A stretch of DNA of 41,019 bases. It comes from Bradyrhizobium sp. GTDB taxonomy: Bacteria > Pseudomonadota > Alphaproteobacteria > Rhizobiales > Xanthobacteraceae. Made by a program: the position numbers and the translations under genes. The notes below the pieces were generated by a model that was not told the origin of the DNA, did not search any database, and worked only from the letters and a program-made list of their open reading frames with translations. Positions 15,389 through 23,941 of this stretch are shown piece by piece (the stretch's first letter is position 1; each line of letters starts with the position of its first letter). The stretch lies in assembly GCF_019242285.1 (NCBI RefSeq), contig NZ_JAFAVV010000344.1, positions 1 to 41,019 on the forward strand. The letters run 5' to 3'.

Positions 15389-17419
15389 TCAGTCGGTGCA
15401 TCCGGGCTGTCGCTTTCGGCATTCAATCCGACCTCGGCCGCGTGCCAGAACTCGCGGAGCTGGTCTCTCCTTTTCAGGAAGTCGCTGCAGAATGCGAATA
15501 CCGTAAGCTGGCAAGATGATCGCGCCATCGTCGTTCGCGGCGATATGCGCGCCGCTCAGTTGCTCAACCATGTTGGTACGCCAACCGGTCCGGATCATTT
15601 CCATGGGCAAGGAGACGCTTGCATCGGTACCGGAGAAGTTCAGGAGAACCAGCACGCCGCCGTCCCCTTCGGCTGGACGCAGGTAAGCGAGGATCTGATC
15701 GGCCGCCCCAGTATCGAGCACATGGAGTTGTCGGGAACGCAGCGCCGGCAGGCGCGCACGCAATGCAATCAAGCGCGTGTACCAGGCCCGCAATCCGTGC
15801 GGGTCGTCCCACTGGAGAGGGCCGTGCGGGCGGTAGGGCTCGAACGCCGCTCCGACATCGTCGCCCGAATAGAGCGCCGGAATGCCCGGAAGCGTCAGCA
15901 ACATCGCGGCTGCGACGCGGGTTTGCTCGACGCCGTGCTGGGTGATGAATCGCGGGCCGCTATCGTTGTTGTCGAGAAAACGGAATACCGAAAGAGAAGA
16001 TGACCGCGCTTGTGTATCTCGCAGCGCCGATCGCAGTCGTTCAGCGGTTTGCCGCTCGTCGGCGAAGGCGTTCTGCCAAGCCCATTGGCCGAGTTTCTCG
16101 GTCCAATCATAGGCAGCGGCGAATCCGCTCCGGGAATAATACCCGTCCTGCGATGAGGCTTCGGCGAGGAGCATCAGGTCCGGCTTGATGCGCTTCAGCT
16201 CGGCACTCCAGCGAGGCCAGAAGTCCGGCGCGCGCTGCCTTGGACCCCATGCCGCATCGACGCGAAACCCATCGACGTCGTAATCGCGCACCCAACGCGC
16301 GGACGCCTCGATGATCATGCGCTGCACCTCGGGCGAATCGAAGTTGAGGTTCTCCAGATTGTGCCAGCCAAAATAGTGAACCGCTGCGCCGGCTCGCACG
16401 CGCTGGAAAAAGTCGTAATAGGGAGAGCTCCTGCCGTTGAGCGCGGTGTCGGCGAAGTAAGGGTGCTGTTCGGAAAGGTGGTTGGCGACCAGATCGAGCA
16501 CGACGCGCAATCCGTCGGCATGTGCCTGCGCGATCAGCTCGCGCAACTCCGCATCGCCTCCGAGCGCGTCGCGAACGCGGAACTGGTCGGTAACGGCATA
16601 GCCGAAATCCTCGTCCGGGGCGTCCGTTATCGGGGTCAGCCAAAGAGTGTTTACGCCAAGCGCCTTGATCGCGGGCAGTCGCACGATCACATCGGCCAAG
16701 CCGCGCCTCCCGAAACTTAGCGGTTCGACGCCATAGACGATGGCTCTGTCGATCCACGCGGCATGCTCATGCGCGGGACCGAATATCTCGGTGCGTCCCC
16801 GGCGTACCCGGAACATTGCGGTGCTCTCGTCGAAACGTCCGGCGGCGTCGGTAACCCGAAGTGTCACGAAATATTCGCCGTCAACGGTGGGCCGGGCGAG
16901 CGCAACCTGCTTGCCGACCGCCGGCAGGCCGGGAAGCGGTCCCGGGTTGGCGCCGGCGCGAACCCGCCAGCCACAGGTCGAAAGGGGGGCAGGCCGCGCC
17001 GGTGCAAGTTCGCTGGCGCCCGCGTCCAGCACGATTTCTGTTGCCGTGATGCGCAATCGCACACGCGCGATCGGCACGTCCCGGGCGCGAACAAGCCAGT
17101 GCTGAACGACCGGCTGGCCGCGCGGCGCGCCCTCGGCAAGACATTGCGCCTGCAAGCGATTGTCACCGGCATCGAGACGTATTCGGGCGTGCGCGTGGTC
17201 GCCACGTGTCGGCACGGTCGTGCTGCTCAATGGCGAGGTTATCGCCACCGCATCGCATGCGCCCGGCCTGACTGCGACCTCGATCCGCTTCCGAAAAGTC
17301 CACGCGTCGCCCGCGCCGGTGCTGAACGCAACCGGCGCCTCGATCGCGGCCGCGATCGAGGGCAGCAACGCCCAGAGCAGCGCGAGCCTTCGGCAGGAAG
17401 CGATGACGCGGCTGCGCAC
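15389..17419 (-). CDS. Secreted GH13 alpha-amylase family protein
   Basis: A 676-residue glycoside hydrolase family 13 protein. An export signal (residues 1-25) and an Ig-like or carbohydrate-binding N-terminal region (about 26-210) precede the (beta/alpha)8 barrel. The conserved regions are visible: DLVANH (309-314), GFRVDAAWG with the nucleophile Asp388, LLAEAS with the acid/base Glu420, and FLDNNDSGPR with Asp486. In region IV the usual His before that Asp is replaced by Asn485. Likely acts on an alpha-glucan or alpha-glycoside in the periplasm or outside. It is the last gene of the 11-gene operon, starting at a GTG four bases after the NUDIX stop. Substrate specificity cannot be read here. 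Confidence 0.88.
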   Translation of the reverse strand: MRSRVIASCRRLALLWALLPSIAAAIEAPVAFSTGAGDAWTFRKRIEVAVRPGACDAVAITSPLSSTTVPTRGDHAHARIRLDAGDNRLQAQCLAEGAPRGQPVVQHWLVRARDVPIARVRLRITATEIVLDAGASELAPARPAPLSTCGWRVRAGANPGPLPGLPAVGKQVALARPTVDGEYFVTLRVTDAAGRFDESTAMFRVRRGRTEIFGPAHEHAAWIDRAIVYGVEPLSFGRRGLADVIVRLPAIKALGVNTLWLTPITDAPDEDFGYAVTDQFRVRDALGGDAELRELIAQAHADGLRVVLDLVANHLSEQHPYFADTALNGRSSPYYDFFQRVRAGAAVHYFGWHNLENLNFDSPEVQRMIIEASARWVRDYDVDGFRVDAAWGPRQRAPDFWPRWSAELKRIKPDLMLLAEASSQDGYYSRSGFAAAYDWTEKLGQWAWQNAFADERQTAERLRSALRDTQARSSSLSVFRFLDNNDSGPRFITQHGVEQTRVAAAMLLTLPGIPALYSGDDVGAAFEPYRPHGPLQWDDPHGLRAWYTRLIALRARLPALRSRQLHVLDTGAADQILAYLRPAEGDGGVLVLLNFSGTDASVSLPMEMIRTGWRTNMVEQLSGAHIAANDDGAIILPAYGIRILQRLPEKERPAPRVLARGRGRIECRKRQPGCTD

Positions 17420-17423
17420 CGGC

Positions 17424-18065
17424 TCAATCGGCTGGTTCGGGCGGCAGCAGGGTGGTCAGCATCTCACGATTGAGCGCCAGCCACTGCAGGGCGACGATGG
17501 TCGGCGCGCTGTGCACGGCTTTGCGGCCGATCAGTTCGATCGCCTCCTCGATGCTGCAGCGGACGATCTCGATGTCCTCGCATTCGTGAGCGACGCCGGC
17601 CCGCAGCGGGAGCGAGCCCGAATCGATCCGCGCTACGAACAGATTCATCAACTCGTCGGAGAAGGCAGGCGCCGGCATCAGACGACAGAGCGGCACGAGA
17701 CCCAGGACCTCGGCGCCGATTTCCTCCCGGCACTCGCGGCGCGCCGCCTGTTCCAGCGACTCCCCATCATCGACGCCGCCGGCGACGATCTCGACCATCT
17801 CGCCGCGATCCAGCGCGAGGTGAGCTGCGAGCCGGAACTGGCGGGTGAGCGCCACCTCGTCCCGAACCGGATCGATCGCGAGAACACCGACGACCGGCCT
17901 GCTGCGGAGGATGTCACGGTCGAACCGCTGCGGGACGACGTCACCGCGACCATCCAGTGAAACGAAGAATCGGTGGTATTCACGGTGTCCGCATCCGATC
18001 GATTGGGGAGCGGATAGTTCGGCATCTGGGCAACGACGGTCGCCGGACAATTCATCGTTCTTCAT
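17424..18065 (-). CDS. NUDIX hydrolase, NDP-sugar pyrophosphatase type
   Basis: A 213-residue NUDIX protein with the full box at residues 96-118: G-x5-E then REcrEEiGaE (Gly96, Glu102, Arg110, Glu111, Glu114, Glu115, Gly117). The surrounding segments (RPVVGVLAIDPVRDEVALTRQFRLAAHLALDRGEMVEIVAGGVDDGE) match the ADP-ribose/NDP-sugar pyrophosphatase branch. Those enzymes hydrolyse sugar nucleotides to sugar-1-phosphate (or ribose-5-phosphate) and NMP. Placed 24 bases after ugd in a sugar-nucleotide operon, it may remove excess or dead-end NDP-sugars. The first 40 residues lack family similarity, so a later start is possible. Confidence 0.85.
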   Translation of the reverse strand: MKNDELSGDRRCPDAELSAPQSIGCGHREYHRFFVSLDGRGDVVPQRFDRDILRSRPVVGVLAIDPVRDEVALTRQFRLAAHLALDRGEMVEIVAGGVDDGESLEQAARRECREEIGAEVLGLVPLCRLMPAPAFSDELMNLFVARIDSGSLPLRAGVAHECEDIEIVRCSIEEAIELIGRKAVHSAPTIVALQWLALNREMLTTLLPPEPAD

Positions 18066-18089
18066 CGGGCCATCCGGGTTGATGGGCTG

Positions 18090-19505
18090 CTATTCGGCCG
18101 CCGTGATCGTCTCCTCTTCTACCTGCGACCGCAAGCCGCTCCGACGCTTCCAGCTCCGGGGTTGCGGAGCGACGGCCGGCCGGTCCGACGGGGGCCGATC
18201 GGCGCTGCCGATCCCGACATACCGGAAGCCGTTCGCACGCACCTCGGTTTCGCTCAGCAGGTTGCGCAAGTCGACGATCGTCGGAGTCCGCATTCTCGCT
18301 TTCAGTTGCTGGAAGTCGAGCCCCCGGAATTCGTCCCATTCCGTTGCAATAACGATCGCGTCGGCGCCGTGCGCTGCATCCAGGGCCGACGTGCAGTAAC
18401 GCACGCGTGCTGGAAGAATGCCGCGGGCGCGATCGGTCGCGACCGGATCGTAGGCCTTGACCAGGCTGCCCGCATCGATCAGCGTCTGCGCCAGCGGGAT
18501 GGAAACGGCATCGCGCATGTCGTCGGTTCCGGCCTTGAAGGTCAGGCCAAGCAGGGCGAATGTCTTGCCACGCAACGAACCGCCCTGGAGTCCCGCAACC
18601 TTGCGCGCCATCGCGCGCTTGCGGGCGTCGTTCGAGGCCAGCACCGTCTCGATGATGCGCATCGGTGCCTCATGGTCCTCGCCCATCTTCACCAGCGCGC
18701 GTGCATCCTTGGGGAAGCAGGAGCCGCCGAAGCCGGGACCCGGCTGGAGATAATGCATGCCGATGCGGCCGTCGAGACCGATGCCGCTTGCGACGTCGCC
18801 GATCCGGGCGTCCACCTTCTCGCAGAGGTTGGCCACCTCGTTGATGAAGGCGATCTTCGTCGCGAGAAAGCCGTTGGCTGCATATTTGATCAACTCGGCG
18901 GATCGGCGATCGGTCAACAGGATCCGTATCCGCTCGATTCCGACGCTGCGATAGAGCCGGACCAGGAGATCCGCGGCCCGCTGCTGCTGGGCGCCGATGA
19001 CGACGCGGTCGGGCCGGACGAAGTCTTCGATCGCCCGGCCGGCGCGGAGAAATTCGGGGTTGGAGGCAACCTCGAAATCCAGTTCCGGTCGCAGGTTGCG
19101 GACCAGGTGCTCGATCTCGTCGCCGGTCCCGACCGGAACCGTGGACTTGGTGACAAGCACGGCGCCGGATTGCAGTGATGGCGCGAGCGTCTCCACGGCC
19201 GCGAACACCTGTGAGAGGTCCGCGTGCCCGTCGCTTCGTCTGGCAGGCGTGCCGACGGCCAGAAAAATGATCTCGCAAGTCAGCGCGGCCACCGCCGCGT
19301 CCGAAGTGAACGCCAGGCGCTTGCGAACACCTCGTTCCGCCACGACCTCGGCGAGGCCGGGCTCGTAGATTGGAATGCGCCCTTCCGACAGCAGCGAAAT
19401 CTTGACGCTGTCGATGTCCACGCAGGTGACGTGGTGGCCCGCTTTGGCGAAGCAGGCGGCTGACACCAATCCGACGTAACCCGTACCGACGATTGCAATC
19501 CGCAT
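18090..19505 (-). CDS. ugd: UDP-glucose 6-dehydrogenase
   Basis: NAD-dependent enzyme that oxidises UDP-glucose twice to UDP-glucuronate. The 471-residue protein begins MRIAIVGTGYVGLVSAACFAK with the GxGxxG nucleotide-binding loop at 7-12. It contains ASNPEFLRAG (147-156) and the catalytic cysteine in GGSCFPKD (Cys263), and ends with the third domain. Length and order of motifs fit the family exactly. Its product is the substrate of the decarboxylase encoded just upstream in the same operon (11-base gap), so together they supply UDP-xylose. Confidence 0.95.
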   Translation of the reverse strand: MRIAIVGTGYVGLVSAACFAKAGHHVTCVDIDSVKISLLSEGRIPIYEPGLAEVVAERGVRKRLAFTSDAAVAALTCEIIFLAVGTPARRSDGHADLSQVFAAVETLAPSLQSGAVLVTKSTVPVGTGDEIEHLVRNLRPELDFEVASNPEFLRAGRAIEDFVRPDRVVIGAQQQRAADLLVRLYRSVGIERIRILLTDRRSAELIKYAANGFLATKIAFINEVANLCEKVDARIGDVASGIGLDGRIGMHYLQPGPGFGGSCFPKDARALVKMGEDHEAPMRIIETVLASNDARKRAMARKVAGLQGGSLRGKTFALLGLTFKAGTDDMRDAVSIPLAQTLIDAGSLVKAYDPVATDRARGILPARVRYCTSALDAAHGADAIVIATEWDEFRGLDFQQLKARMRTPTIVDLRNLLSETEVRANGFRYVGIGSADRPPSDRPAVAPQPRSWKRRSGLRSQVEEETITAAE

Positions 19506-19516
19506 TTCAACTGTCT

Positions 19517-20581
19517 CTAACCTGCTGGGTGGTTCGCCACGGTGAGATGATGTCTTCGCTTTGACGAGGTTCGCCTCGTTTGCTCACTCGCGACTTCCGT
19601 CGTCGCCAGCCGCAACGCGAAATAAGCGATGGTCGCCTCGAGCCCCTGTCTGAGCGATACGCGCGGCCGCCAGCCAAGTGTCCGGTCGGCTGCATCGACC
19701 ACGGGTTTGCGCCGCTTCGGGTCATCCTGCGGCAGCGATTCGTACCGGAGGCGGGATTTCGAGCGGCTGCAGGCCAGGATCTCGCGCGCGACCTGCTCGA
19801 TCGTCAGCTCCTGCGGGTTGCCGAGATTGAACGGGCCGGTGATGTCGGCCGGGCTCTCCATCAGGAGTTCGAGACCGTGAACGAGATCGTCGACGAAGCA
19901 GAAGCTTCGCGTCTGGCTGCCGTTGCCATAGACCGTGATCGGCTCGCCGCGCAGCGCCTGGACGATGAAGTTCGAGACCACGCAGCCGTCATTCTCGAGC
20001 ATGCGCGGACCGTAAGTATTGAAGATGCGTGCGACCTTGACCTGGAGGGCATGAACGCGGTGGTAGTCGAAGATCAGCGTCTCGGCGGCGCGCTTACCCT
20101 CGTCATAGCAGGCGCGCGGGCCCGTCGGATTGACGCAGCCGCGATAGCTCTCCGGCTGCGGATGCACTTCGGGATCGCCATAGACCTCGCTGGTCGAAGC
20201 CTGCAGAAAGCGGGCGGATTTCTGCCGCGCCAGCTCCAGGAGGTTGAGCGTCCCGATCACGCACGTTTTCATCGTGTCGATCGGGTCGCGCTGATAGTGC
20301 GCCGGTGAGGCGGGGCAGGCGAGGTTGAAGATGCGATCGAGTTCACCCGGAATACGAAGCGGACCCTGCACGTCATGCTCGATGAACTGGAAATTCGAGT
20401 GGTTCAGCAGCGGCCGGATGTTGCGGATCGACCCCGTGAGCAGATTGTCGACGCACAGCACCGCGTAGCCGCGCTGCAGTAGTCTGTCGCAGAGATGCGA
20501 TCCGATGAAGCCGGCGCCGCCTGTGACCAGGGCACGCCGGGAATATTTGTGGTGACTTCGCATCGCGGGCAGCATGTGCAT
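19517..20581 (-). CDS. uxs: UDP-glucuronate decarboxylase (UDP-xylose synthase)
   Basis: A 354-residue extended SDR enzyme. GGAGFIG at 21-27 binds NAD, and the catalytic pair is Tyr159 and Lys163 (C-Y-D-E-G-K-R), with the Ser/Thr of QASTSEVYGDP completing the triad. The diagnostic Y-D-E-G-K-R-A-A-E and R-I-F-N-T-Y-G-P-R-M with Q-T-R-S-F-C-F-V-D-D are those of UDP-glucuronate decarboxylases rather than 4-epimerases. It converts UDP-glucuronate to UDP-xylose. The operon thus makes xylose donor from UDP-glucose. Starts at 20581 or, possibly, the ATG at 20563. Confidence 0.9.
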   Translation of the reverse strand: MHMLPAMRSHHKYSRRALVTGGAGFIGSHLCDRLLQRGYAVLCVDNLLTGSIRNIRPLLNHSNFQFIEHDVQGPLRIPGELDRIFNLACPASPAHYQRDPIDTMKTCVIGTLNLLELARQKSARFLQASTSEVYGDPEVHPQPESYRGCVNPTGPRACYDEGKRAAETLIFDYHRVHALQVKVARIFNTYGPRMLENDGCVVSNFIVQALRGEPITVYGNGSQTRSFCFVDDLVHGLELLMESPADITGPFNLGNPQELTIEQVAREILACSRSKSRLRYESLPQDDPKRRKPVVDAADRTLGWRPRVSLRQGLEATIAYFALRLATTEVASEQTRRTSSKRRHHLTVANHPAG

Positions 20582-20586
20582 CGTGA

Positions 20587-21729
20587 TTATCCGTTGAGCT
20601 GTGTTTCAGCCGCCTGGATGGCACGGCCAGCGATATTGTGCGGCCGACGCGCGCGCCGGCTTGCCGCTTCGAGGTAGTAGCCCTCAAGCTGCTCGGCGCG
20701 ATGATCGGCGGTGTGATCACGCAGAATGCGCCGGCGCGCCTGTTCGGCAATCGAGAGCCGCTTCTCTTCGGGCATGTTGCTGAGAATGTCGATCACCTCT
20801 CCCGGCGTTGCGGCGAGCAGAATCTCGACTGACGGCGTCAAGATCGTTTCGATGCCGGGCCAGTGGTCCGAGATGATCGGTGTGCCGCAGGCGGCTGCCT
20901 CGAACAGGCGCACGCTGGGAGAAAATCCCAGCGAGCGCATGTCGGCGCGCGTGACATTCAGCGCGAAACGCTGCCGCGCGTAGAAGTCCGGGTGTTCATG
21001 CGGCGCGACATGCGAGATCCGTTCGACATTGGCGGGCCAGACCAGATCAACTGGATATTTCGATCCCGCGACCACGAAACGTTCAGCCGCGAGTTGCAGC
21101 GCAGGAGTGACCAGCAGCGTCTCGAGCTGCGGCTGGCGATCCTCGCTGAAGGTGCCGAGATAGCCGAGGGACCAGTGCGGTGCCGCCGGTCGAGGCCGAT
21201 GCAGGTCGGGATCAGCGCTGCAATAGAGGGGCCGGGCCATCGGGCTGCCATAGGCGTCCTCGATGAGGCCCGGAATCGGTCCACCGGTGAACGACAGATA
21301 GAGATCGAACCGCGGGATCATGGCAGTGGAGATGTAGGCCAGTCCTCGATCGAGGCCGGCGAGCGTCACCGGCGTGTCGATATCATAGAAGGCTTTGATA
21401 CCTTCGGCGTGGCTCGTGACCCATTCGGCGATCGCGATCCCATCGGGCACGTAGGAGCCGACGATCACGAGGTCGGCGCCACGGACGAGGGGGCCGAACC
21501 GGCGCGGCACATCCTGAAGGCCTTGGTAGAGCTTCACGTCCCAGCCCGCAGGCCTGGTCAGATCGCGGTGCTCGCGGTACCAGGGCACGTCTCGCTCGAG
21601 GAAGGTCACGCGGTGGCCGCGCCGAGCCAGCGCTTCGATCAGTGCGCGATAGGTCGTCGCATGACCATTGCCCCACGACGAGGTGACCGCGAGTCCGATG
21701 ATGACGATATCGAGCTGCTTGGGCGTCAT
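20587..21729 (-). CDS. CgeB-like glycosyltransferase (copy 1)
   Basis: A 380-residue GT-B-type glycosyltransferase of the CgeB (spore maturation protein) / glycosyl transferases group 1_2 family. The N-terminal part shows GLAVTSSWGNGHATTYRALIEALARRGHRVTFLERDVPWY. The C-terminal donor domain shows FALNVTRADMRSLGFSPSVRLFEAAACGTPIISDHWPGIETILTP, with the E-A-x-A-C-G-x-P-I-I-S-D motif of nucleotide-sugar binding. It is the closest relative in the window of the operon-1 enzyme at 32438-33541. The ATG at 21729 overlaps the previous stop (ATGA). Donor and acceptor unknown. Cytoplasmic, no signal peptide. Confidence 0.86.
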   Translation of the reverse strand: MTPKQLDIVIIGLAVTSSWGNGHATTYRALIEALARRGHRVTFLERDVPWYREHRDLTRPAGWDVKLYQGLQDVPRRFGPLVRGADLVIVGSYVPDGIAIAEWVTSHAEGIKAFYDIDTPVTLAGLDRGLAYISTAMIPRFDLYLSFTGGPIPGLIEDAYGSPMARPLYCSADPDLHRPRPAAPHWSLGYLGTFSEDRQPQLETLLVTPALQLAAERFVVAGSKYPVDLVWPANVERISHVAPHEHPDFYARQRFALNVTRADMRSLGFSPSVRLFEAAACGTPIISDHWPGIETILTPSVEILLAATPGEVIDILSNMPEEKRLSIAEQARRRILRDHTADHRAEQLEGYYLEAASRRARRPHNIAGRAIQAAETQLNG

Positions 21730-22814
21730 GCTGCCGCTCCCGTGGCCGCGCCGATACCCTCGATCACCTTGTGGAATTGCTGGGCACGACGGGCATAGGT
21801 GTGGTGTGCCAGGATCCGGGCCTGGGCGCGCCGGGCGATGGTGGCCGCGCGCACACGGTCGAGTGCGTTGAGATGTCCAGCCACCTCGTCGCCATCGGCT
21901 GCGACCAGCACTTCGACCCCGGGTTCGAGGAAGTGGTCGATACCCTCCCAGGCGTCGGTGATCAGGCACGCGCCGGCCCCGATCGCCTCGAAAACGCGAG
22001 TCGGCGGCGAGAAGCCGTATTTCGCCATGCTGTCGCGGTTGACGTTGAGCGTGGCGAGCGCCGAGGCAAAGAATGCGTTGTGCTGAGCCGTTCCGACATG
22101 ACCCGCCTTGCGGATGTTCGCTGTCATGGCCTTGGAAGCCCAGCCGGCGCCACCCAGCAGGAAACTTCGCGACGGCAGCCGTGCGGCGACCTCGATGAAG
22201 AACCGTTCGACCCGGATTTCGCGGTCCGGCAGTCGGTTGGCCAGCAGCGTCAGATCGCAGGAGAACTCCGGCCGCGGCGGAACCGGATGGTGCGTGTCCG
22301 GATCGAGCGCATTGTAGATCGGAATGCAGTCGCGGGCGCCCGCCATGCGATAGTCCCGCACAACCCTGTCGCCGCCGCCATAGGTCAGGACGAGATCATA
22401 GCCCGAGATTGCGCCGCGTAGATGGTGGTGCGGATCAGCCGCGATAGCTTCCAGCGTTGCCGGCGCATCGACGTCCCAATAGATGCGCATCGCCGCGGAG
22501 GGGATATCGGCGACCGCCTTCTCCAATTCGACGTCGAACACGCCCACTCCGCTGGCCTTCACCAGAATGTCGGACGAACGGGCGGCGTCGATCAGCGCGC
22601 GTTGCCATCCCTCCGGCGTGGCGGGATAGACGACGACTCTCGCCCAGGGCGGATCATCGATGTCACGGTGGATCTGGCGCTCCAACGCGTCGGGCTCGAA
22701 GAAAGTGACGTCATGTCCGAGCGCTGCAATCTCCTTCAGCATGCCGCGATAATAGGTGGCCGCGCCGTTCCAATAGGACGAAACCAGGCTCGATCCGAAG
22801 AAGCCGATCTTCAT
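21726..22814 (-). CDS. CgeB-like glycosyltransferase (copy 2)
   Basis: A 362-residue glycosyltransferase of the same family. It opens MKIGFFGSSLVSSYWNGAATYYRGMLKEIAALGHDVTFFEPDALER and contains the donor-side block ATLNVNRDSMAKYGFSPPTRVFEAIGAGACLITDAWEGIDHFLEPGVEVLV. Length, GT-B fold signs and coupled ATGA overlaps with both neighbours agree with a sequential sugar-adding enzyme. It differs from copy 1 in the acceptor half, so it probably recognises another acceptor. The reaction is inferred only. Confidence 0.85.
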   Translation of the reverse strand: MKIGFFGSSLVSSYWNGAATYYRGMLKEIAALGHDVTFFEPDALERQIHRDIDDPPWARVVVYPATPEGWQRALIDAARSSDILVKASGVGVFDVELEKAVADIPSAAMRIYWDVDAPATLEAIAADPHHHLRGAISGYDLVLTYGGGDRVVRDYRMAGARDCIPIYNALDPDTHHPVPPRPEFSCDLTLLANRLPDREIRVERFFIEVAARLPSRSFLLGGAGWASKAMTANIRKAGHVGTAQHNAFFASALATLNVNRDSMAKYGFSPPTRVFEAIGAGACLITDAWEGIDHFLEPGVEVLVAADGDEVAGHLNALDRVRAATIARRAQARILAHHTYARRAQQFHKVIEGIGAATGAAA

Positions 22815-23941
22815 GCCAATGCTCCTTCTTGCGGGGCGTCAATGGTCGAATGCCGGGAGTTGCGGATTTGCGTGACGATGCCGACAAGCTCGTGGGCGCG
22901 GTGGCGGCAGGTGTGGCGTTCGACGACCAGGCGAAAGCCGGCGTCGGCGATGGTGGCGGCGAATGTGTCGTCCTGCAGGAGGGCGAAGAGCGCGTCGCGC
23001 ATCTGCGCGCCGCCGGCGACCGGGACATAGCTGCCGGGGGTGAAGAGTCCTTCCGAATCCGCCCATGGAGCCGAAACGATCGGGATGCCGCATGCCATCG
23101 CCTCGAACATCCTGATCGTGGGGATGCCGGGCAGCGCGCGCGCGTAGGGCCGGCGCGGCACATGGATCGTGGCGCGAGCACGCGCAAACGCAGCAGGCAC
23201 CAGGTGCGCCGGCAGCCAGCCGCCATAAGCAATGCCGGCGGCTTCGATCTGTTCAAGCGCGTCATCCGGATAGCGGACGCCGAAGACGCTGGCGCGGAGT
23301 TTCAGCTCGATGACGGGCCGGATCAGGTATTCCCGGAGCTCGGCGCTGCGTTCATCATCGCCCCAGTTGCCGATCCAGGTGAGGTCGTGATCGGATCGCA
23401 GATGTGGCATCGGGTGATACAAGGCGGTGTCGGCCGCCTCGTGCCAGGTGTAGGCGCGATCGGCCCAACCGAGGTCGAGATAGATCTGGCGCAGCACCTC
23501 GCCGAAGGCGAGCACGCCGTCAAAGCCGTCGAGATCGAAGCGTGCGAGCTGCTCGGGCGCCGTGACCGCGCGGTGATGGGTATCGTGGAAGAGCAGGGTG
23601 AAGCGTGCACCCCGACTTCGGCGACGGCCGATCCGCTCGATCAGCTCCGGGCTGTTCCACTCGTGGACCACGACGAGATCCGCCCCATCGAGCGCGTCAT
23701 CGAGATCGAGGGACGGTCCATAGAGGCGAATGTCGATGCCGGGAAAGAGCGAGGGAATCTCGTTCAACGCCCGCTCGCCGCCGTCTCGGATCGCGTTCAT
23801 TCGGCTCCAGCCGTCCTCTGGCTCATAGACGACGACCTCGTGGCCGAGCCGATCGAGCTCACGCGCGACGCCGCGCAGGAAATGCGCGTTGCCATTATTC
23901 CAGCAGGAGGAGAATGCATGACAGAAAAAGACGCATTTCAT
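22811..23941 (-). CDS. CgeB-like glycosyltransferase (copy 3)
   Basis: A 376-residue protein, MKCVFFCHAFSSCWNNGNAHFLRGVARELDRLGHEVVVYEPEDGWSR, with donor-domain block TIHVPRRPYARALPGIPTIRMFEAMACGIPIVSAPWADSEGLFTPGSYVPV. The M-F-E-A-M-A-C-G-I-P-I-V motif places it with GT-B enzymes like its two neighbours. The cysteine-rich start (C3, C7, C13) is unusual. It is coupled to the GT4 gene upstream and to copy 2 downstream by four-base overlaps. The substrate is not deducible. Confidence 0.84.
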   Translation of the reverse strand: MKCVFFCHAFSSCWNNGNAHFLRGVARELDRLGHEVVVYEPEDGWSRMNAIRDGGERALNEIPSLFPGIDIRLYGPSLDLDDALDGADLVVVHEWNSPELIERIGRRRSRGARFTLLFHDTHHRAVTAPEQLARFDLDGFDGVLAFGEVLRQIYLDLGWADRAYTWHEAADTALYHPMPHLRSDHDLTWIGNWGDDERSAELREYLIRPVIELKLRASVFGVRYPDDALEQIEAAGIAYGGWLPAHLVPAAFARARATIHVPRRPYARALPGIPTIRMFEAMACGIPIVSAPWADSEGLFTPGSYVPVAGGAQMRDALFALLQDDTFAATIADAGFRLVVERHTCRHRAHELVGIVTQIRNSRHSTIDAPQEGALA

